Source of the DNA: Eledone cirrhosa
Lineage: Eukaryota > Mollusca > Cephalopoda > Octopoda > Eledonidae
NCBI GenBank assembly: GCA_964016885.1
Contig: OZ024742.1
Coordinates: forward strand, 4,722,457-4,786,456
DNA: 64,000 nt
Direction: 5' to 3'
The position numbers were made by a program, and so were the translations under genes. Below are positions 57,201 through 64,000 of the stretch, piece after piece; the stretch's first letter is position 1, and each line of letters starts with the position of its first letter. The notes beneath the pieces are model-generated. The model had not been told where the DNA came from, ran no database searches, and saw only the letters and a list, made by a program, of their open reading frames with translations.

Positions 57201-60200
57201 GTCTGATATCTCTGTAGTTACACAACATATAGTAATGTGCTATAGTGGCCTGATAACTCTGTAGTTAAACAACATATAGTAATGTGCTATAGTTGTTTGA
57301 TATCACTGTAGTTAGACTACAAATAGTAATGTGCTATAGTGGTTTGATATCTCTGTAGTTAGACTACATATAGTAATGTGCTATAGTGGTTTGATATCTC
57401 TGTAGTTAGACTACATATAATAATGTGCTATACTGGTATGATATCTCTGTAGTTAGACAACATATAATAATGTGCTATAGTGGTTTGATATCTCTGTAGT
57501 TAGACAACATATAGTAATGTGCTATAGTGGCCTGATATCTCTGCAATTAGACAACATATAATAATATGCTATAGTGGTCTGTTATTTCTCTGTAGTTAGA
57601 CAAAATATAGAAATGTGCTATAGTGGTCTGATATCTCTCTAGTTAGTCTACATATAGTAATGTGCTATAGTGGTCTGATATCTCTGTAGTTAGACAACAT
57701 ATAGTAATGTGCTATAGTGGTTTGATATCTCTGTAGTTAGACTACATATAATAATGTGCTGTACTGGTATGATATCTCTGTAGTTAGACAACATATAATA
57801 ATGTGCTATAGTGGTTTGATATCTCTGTAGTTAGACAACATATAGTAATGTGCTATAGTGGCCTGATATCTCTGCAATTAGACAACATATAGTAATGTGC
57901 TATAGTGGTCTGTTATTTCTCTGTAGTTAGACAAAATATAGAAATGTGCTATAGTGGTCTGATATCTCTCTAGTTAGACTACATATAGTAATGTGCTATA
58001 GTGGTCTGATATCTCTGTAGTTAGAAAACATAAAGTAATGTGCTATAGTGGTTTGATATCTCTCTGGTTAGACTACATATCCTAATGTGCTATAGTGGTC
58101 TGATATCTCTGTAGTTAGACAACATATAGTAATGTGCTATAGTGGTCTGATATCTCTGTAGTTAGACAACATATAGTAATGTGCTATAGTGGCCTGATAT
58201 CTCAGTAGTTAGACTACATATAGTAATGTGCTATAGTTGTTTGATATCTCTGTAGTTAGACTACATATAGTAATGTGCTATAGTGGTTGATATCTCTGTA
58301 GTTAGACTACATATAGTAATGTGCTATAGTGGTCTGATATCTCTGTAGTTAGACAACATATAGTAATGTGCTATAGTGGCCTGATATCTCAGTAGTTAGA
58401 CTACATATAGTAATGTGCTATAGTTGTTTGATATCTCTGTAGTTAGACTAAATATAGTAATGTGCTATAGTGGTCTGATATCTCTGTAGTTAGACAACAT
58501 ATAGTAATGTGCTATAGTGGCCTGATACCTCTGTAGTTAGACAACATATAGTAATGTGCTATAGTTGTTTGATATCTCTGTAGTTAGACTACATATAGTA
58601 ATGTGCTATAGTGGTTGATATCTCTGTAGTTAGACTACATATAGTAATGAGGTATAGTGGTTTGATATCTCTGTAGTTAGACTACATATAGTAATGTGCT
58701 ATAGTGGTATGATATCTCTGTAGTTAGACAACATATAGTAATGTGCTATAGTGGTTTGATATCTCTGTAGTTAGACAGCATATAGTAAAGTGTTATAGTG
58801 GCCTGATATCTCTGTAGTTAGACTACATATAGTAATGTGCTATAGTGGTCTGATATCTCTGTAGTTAGACAACATATAGTAATGTGCTATAGTGGTCTGA
58901 TTTCTTTGTAGTTAGACAACATATAGTAATGTGCTATAGTGGCCTGATATCTCTGTAGTTAGACTACATATAGTAATGTGCTATAGTGGTCTGACTTCTC
59001 TGTAGTTAGACTACATATAGTAATGTGCTATAGTGGCCTGATATCTCTCTAGTTAGACTACATATAGTAATGTGCTATAGTGGCCTGATATCTCTGTAGT
59101 TAGACAACATATAGTAATGTGCTATAGTGGTTTGATATTTCTGTAGTTAGACAACATATAGTAATGTGCTATAGTGGCCTGATATGTCTGTAGTTAGACT
59201 ACATATAGTAATGTGCTATAGTGGTCTGATATCTCTGTAGTTAGACTACATATAGTAATACGCTATAGTGGTTTGATATCTCTGTAGTTAGACTACATAT
59301 AGTAGTGTGCTATAGTGGTCTGATATCTCTGTAGTTAGACAACATATAGTAATGTGCTATAGTGGTCTGATATCTCTCTAGTTAGACTACATATAGTAAT
59401 ACGCTATAGTGGTTTGATATCTCTGTAGTTAGACTACATATAGTAGTGTGCTATAGTGGTCTGATAGCTCTGTAGTTAGACAACATATAGTAATGTGCTA
59501 TAGTGGTCTGATTTCTCTGTAGTTAGACAACATATAGCAATGTGGTATAGTGGCCTGATATCTCTCTAGTTAGACTACATATAGTAATGTGCTATAGTGG
59601 CCTGATATCTCTGTAGTTAGACAACATATAGTAATGTGCTATAGTGGTTTGATATTTCTGTAGTTAGACAACATATAGTAATGTGCTATAGTGGCCTGAT
59701 ATGTCTGTAGTTAGACTACATATAGTAATGTGCTATAGTGGTCTGATATCTCTGTAGTTAGACTACATATAGTAATACGCTATAGTGGTTTGATATCTCT
59801 GTAGTTAGACTACATATAGTAGTGTGCTATAGTGGTCTGATATCTCTGTAGTTAGACAACATATAGTAATGTGCTATAGTGGTCTGATATCTCTCTAGTT
59901 AGACTACATATAGTAATACGCTATAGTGGTTTGATATCTCTGTAGTTAGACAACATATAGTAATGTGCTATAGTGGTTTGATATTTCTGTAGTTAGACAA
60001 CATATAGTAATGTGCTATAGTGGTTTGATATTTCTGTAGTTAGACAACATATAGTAATGTGCTATAGTGGCCTGATATGTCTGTAGTTAGACTACATATA
60101 GTAATGTGCTATAGTGGTCTGATATCTCTGTAGTTAGACAACATATAGTAATGTGCTATAGTGGTTTGATATCTCTGTAGTTAGACAACATATAGTAATG

Positions 60201-63200
60201 TGCTATAGTGGCCTGATATCTCTGTAGTTAGACTACATATAGTAATGTGCTATAGTGGTCTGATATCTCTGTAGTTAGACAACATATAGTAATCTGCTAT
60301 AGTTGTTTGATATTTCTATAGTTAGACTACATATAGTAATGTGCTATATTGGTTTGATATCTCTGTAGTTAGACTACATATAGTAATGTGCTATAGTGGT
60401 TTGATATCTCTGTAGTTAGACTACATATAGTAATGTGCTATAGTGGTATGATATCTCTGAGGTTAGACTACATATAGTAATGTGCTATAGTGGTTTGATA
60501 TCTCTGTAGTTAGACTACATATAGTAATGTGCTATAGTGGTATGATATCTCTGTAGTTAGACTACATATAGTAATGTGCTATAGTGGTTTGATATCTCTG
60601 TAGTTAGACTACATGTTGTAATGTGCTAGAGTGGTTTGATATCTCTCTAGTTAGACTACATATAGTAATGTGCTATAGTGGCCTGATATCTCTGTAGTTA
60701 GACTACATATAGTAATCTGCTATATTGGTCTGATATCTCTGTTGTTAGACAACATATAGTGACGTGCTATAGTGGCCGGATATCTCTGTAGTTAGACTAC
60801 ATATAGTAATGTGCTATAGTGGTTTGATATCTCTGTAGTTAGACTACATATAGTAATGTGCTATAGTCGTATGATATCTATGTAGTTAGACTACATATAG
60901 TAATGTGCTATAGTGGTTTGATATCTCTGTAGTTAGACTACATATAGTAATGTGCTATAGTGGTATGATATCGCTGTAGTTAGACTACATATAGTAATGT
61001 GCTATAGTGGTTTGATATTTCTGTAGTAAGACTACATATAGTAATGTGCTAGAGTGGTTTGATATCTCTGTAGTTAGACAACATATAGTAATGTGCTATA
61101 GTGGTCTGATATCTCTGTAGTTAGACTACATATAATGATGTGCTAGAGTGTTTTGATATCTCTGTAGTTAGAAAACATAAAGTAATGTGCTATAGTGGTT
61201 TGATATCTCTCTGGTTAGACTGCATATGCTAATGTGCTATAGTGGTCTGATATCTCTGTAGTTAGACAACATATAGTAATGTGCTATAGTGGTCTGATAT
61301 CTCTGTAGTTAGACAACATATATTAATGTGCAATAGTGGCCTGATATCTCAGTAGTTAGACTACATATAGTAATGTGCTATAGTTGTTTGATATCTCTAT
61401 AGTTATACTATATATAGTAATGTGCTATAGTGGTCTGATATCTCTGTAGTTAGACAACATATAGTAATGTGCTATAGTGGCCTTATATCTTTGTAGTTAG
61501 ACAACATATAGTAATGTGCTATAGTTGTTTGATATCACTGTAGTTAGACTACATATAGTAATGTGCTATAGTGGTCTGATATCTCTGTAGTTACACAACA
61601 TATAGTAATGTGCTATAGTGGCCTGATAACTCTGTAGTTAAACAACATATAGTAATGTGCTATAGTTGTTTGATATCACTGTAGTTAGACTACAAATAGT
61701 AATGTGCTATAGTGGTTTGATATCTCTGTAGTTAGACTACATATAGTAATGTGCTATAGTGGTTTGATATCTCTGTAGTTAGACTACATATAATAATGTG
61801 CTATAGTGGTCTGATATCTCTGTAGTTAGACAACATATAATAATGTGCTATAGTGGTTTGATATCTCTGTAGTTAGACAACATATAGTAATGTGCTATAG
61901 TGGCCTGATATCTCTGCAATTAGACAACATATAATAATATGCTATAGTGGTCTGTTATTTCTCTGTAGTTAGACAAAATATAGAAATGTGCTATAGTGGT
62001 CTGATATCTCTCTAGTTAGTCTACATATAGTAATGTGCTATAGTGGTCTGATATCTCTGTAGTTAGACAACATATAGTAATGTGCTATAGTGGTTTGATA
62101 TCTCTGTAGTTAGATTACATATAATAATGTGCTGTACTGGTATGATATCTCTGTAGTTAGACAACATATAATAATGTGCTATAGTGGTTTGATATCTCTG
62201 TAGTTAGACAACATATAGTAATGTGCTATAGTGGCCTGATATCTCTGCAATTAGACAACATATAGTAATGTGCTATAGTGGTCTGTTATTTCTCTGTAGT
62301 TAGACAAAATATAGAAATGTGCTATAGTGGTCTGATATCTCTCTAGTTAGACTACATATAGTAATGTGCTATAGTGGTCTGATATCTCTGTAGTTAGAAA
62401 ACATAAAGTAATGTGCTATAGTGGTTTGATATCTCTCTGGTTAGACTACATATCCTAATGTGCTATAGTGGTCTGATATCTCTGTAGTTAGACAACATAT
62501 AGTAATGTGCTATAGTGGTCTGATATCTCTGTAGTTAGACAACATATAGTAATGTGCTATAGTGGCCTGATATCTCAGTAGTTAGACTACATATAGTAAT
62601 GTGCTATAGTTGTTTGATATCTCTGTAGTTAGACTACATATAGTAATGTGCTATAGTGGTTGATATCTCTGTAGTTAGACTACATATAGTAATGTGCTAT
62701 AGTGGTATGATATCTCTGTAGTTAGACAACATATAGTAATGTGCTATAGTGGTTTGATATCTCCGTAGTTAGACAACATATAGTAAAGAGCTATAGTGGC
62801 CTGATATCTCTGTAGTTAGACTACATATAGTAATGTGCTATAGTGGTCTGATATCTCTGTAGTTAGACAACATATAGTAATGTGCTATAGTGGTCTGATT
62901 TCTTTGTAGTTAGACAACATATAGTAATGTGCTATAGTGGCCTGATATCTCTGTAGTTAGACTACATATAGTAATGTGCTATAGTGGTCTGACTTCTCTG
63001 TAGTTAGACTACATATAGTAATGTGCTATAGTGGTTTGATATTTCTGTAGTTAGACAACATATAGTAATGTGCTATAATTGCCTGATATCTCTGCAATTA
63101 GACAACATATAGTAATGTGCTATAGTGGTCTGTTATTTCTCTGTAGTTAGACAAAATATAGAAATGTGCTATAGTGGTCTGATATCTCTCTAGTTAGACT

Positions 63201-64000
63201 ACATATAGTATTACGCTATAGTGGTTTGATATCTCTGTAGTTAGACAACATATAGTAATGTGCTATAGTGGTTTGATATCTCTGTAGTTAGACTACATAT
63301 AGTAATGTGCTATAGTGGTATGATATCTCTGTAGTTAGACAACATATAGTAATGTGCTATAGTGGTTTGATATCTCTGTAGTTAGACAACATATAGTAAT
63401 GTGCTGTAGTGGCCTGATATCTATGTAGTTAGACTACATATAGTAATGTGCTATAGTGGTCTGATAGCTCTGTAGTTAGACAACATATAGTAATGTGCTA
63501 TAGTGGTCTGATTTCTCTGTAGTTAGACAACATATAGCAATGTGGTATAGTGGCCTGATATCTCTGTAGTTAGACTACATACAGTAATGTGCTATAGTGG
63601 TCTGATTTCTCTGTAGTTAGACAACATATAGTAATGTGCTATAGTGGCCTGATATGTCTGTAGTTAGACTACATATAGTAATGTGCTATAGTGGTCTGAT
63701 ATCTCTGTAGTTAGACAACATACAGTAATGTGCTATAGTGGTCTGATTTCTCTGTAGTTAGACAACATATAGTATTGTGCTATAGTGGCCTGATATGTCT
63801 GTAGTTAGAATACATATAGTAATGTGCTATAGTGGTCTGATATCTCTGTAGTTAGACAACATATAGTAATGTGCTATAGTGGTTTGATATCTCTGTAGTT
63901 AGACAACATATAGTAATGTGCTATAGTGGCCTGATATCTCTGTAGTTAGACTACATATAGTAATGTGCTATAGTGGTCTGATATGTCTGTAGTTAGACAA
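36226..64000. repeat. 47-bp satellite array, ~590 monomers, open at the window end
   Basis: Consensus monomer in two halves: CTGTAGTTAGACTACATATA then GTAATGTGCTATAGTGGTTT, ending GATATCT (47 bp). Common variants are ACAACAT for ACTACAT, GTCTGA, GCCTGA or GTATGA for GTTTGA, and CTGCAATT for CTGTAGTT. Some monomers carry 2-bp insertions (GTCTGTTATTTCTCTG). The array is uninterrupted by any mobile element, has no open frame of 60 codons, and runs off the right edge. Longer-range duplications of groups of monomers are clear (see findings). Satellites of this size often mark heterochromatin or centromeres; that role is inference here. Confidence 0.97.

Noticed and set aside
36226..64000. CRISPR-like array interpretation (regular repeats with variable parts)
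   Set aside because: Monomers are contiguous variants of one 47-bp unit, with no unique spacers and no cas genes, in an animal genome.
36226..64000. Hammerhead motif inside the satellite monomer
   Set aside because: The monomer has CTGATAT but neither CTGANGA nor GAAA in the required order.

Overview
The window is repeat-dominated animal DNA. I see no host protein-coding gene, tRNA gene or rRNA gene. It looks like a cephalopod mollusc, most likely an octopus. The main reason is at least a dozen tRNA-derived SINE copies: a head with A- and B-box-like motifs and a tail reading GGGTCGATAAAATAAAGTAC, a repeat I recognise from memory as octopus-type. Abundant Penelope-like elements (PLEs), Helitrons and long AT/CA microsatellites fit. 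The species call is inference.

Layout. 1-6.5 kb: SINEs in both orientations, a decayed PLE GIY-YIG fragment, and solo terminal pieces of several PLE families. 6.5-12.2 kb: one nearly complete but frameshifted PLE on the minus strand (PLE1). It has an N-terminal region, all reverse transcriptase (RT) motifs, a GIY-YIG endonuclease, a pseudo-LTR (pLTR) at each end and an inverted pLTR copy beyond. 12.2-16 kb: tandem and foldback repeats, including a palindrome with ~630-bp arms, a short element with terminal inverted repeats and a LINE ORF2 fragment. 16-18.5 kb: a GT-rich minisatellite and SINEs. 18.8-24.3 kb: a foldback unit, the 3' half of a second PLE (PLE2, minus) and a third PLE (PLE3, plus) with an internal deletion. 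24.3-26 kb: CA repeat and a head-to-head SINE pair. 26-28.3 kb: a train of three 5'-truncated LINEs encoding a restriction-like endonuclease, each separated by (TATG)n. 30.1-34.3 kb: an internally deleted Helitron on the minus strand. 34.9-35.9 kb: SINEs of three families. 36.2-64 kb: one uninterrupted 47-bp satellite array of about 590 monomers with higher-order duplications.

The most interesting layer is RNA-level. The PLE termini carry a set of hammerhead ribozyme (HHR) motifs: core CUGANGA, stem II, GAAA, a short and often palindromic stem III, cleavage site UA or UU, and a closing stem I. I count seven or eight sequence lineages in about 25 kb. Three of them share a core in which C3 and G8, which pair in the active HHR, are together replaced by U3 and A8. 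HHRs in PLEs are known; the local diversity and the recurring U3/A8 covariation are what deserve a second look. All structures were found by eye and need folding and covariance-model checks.
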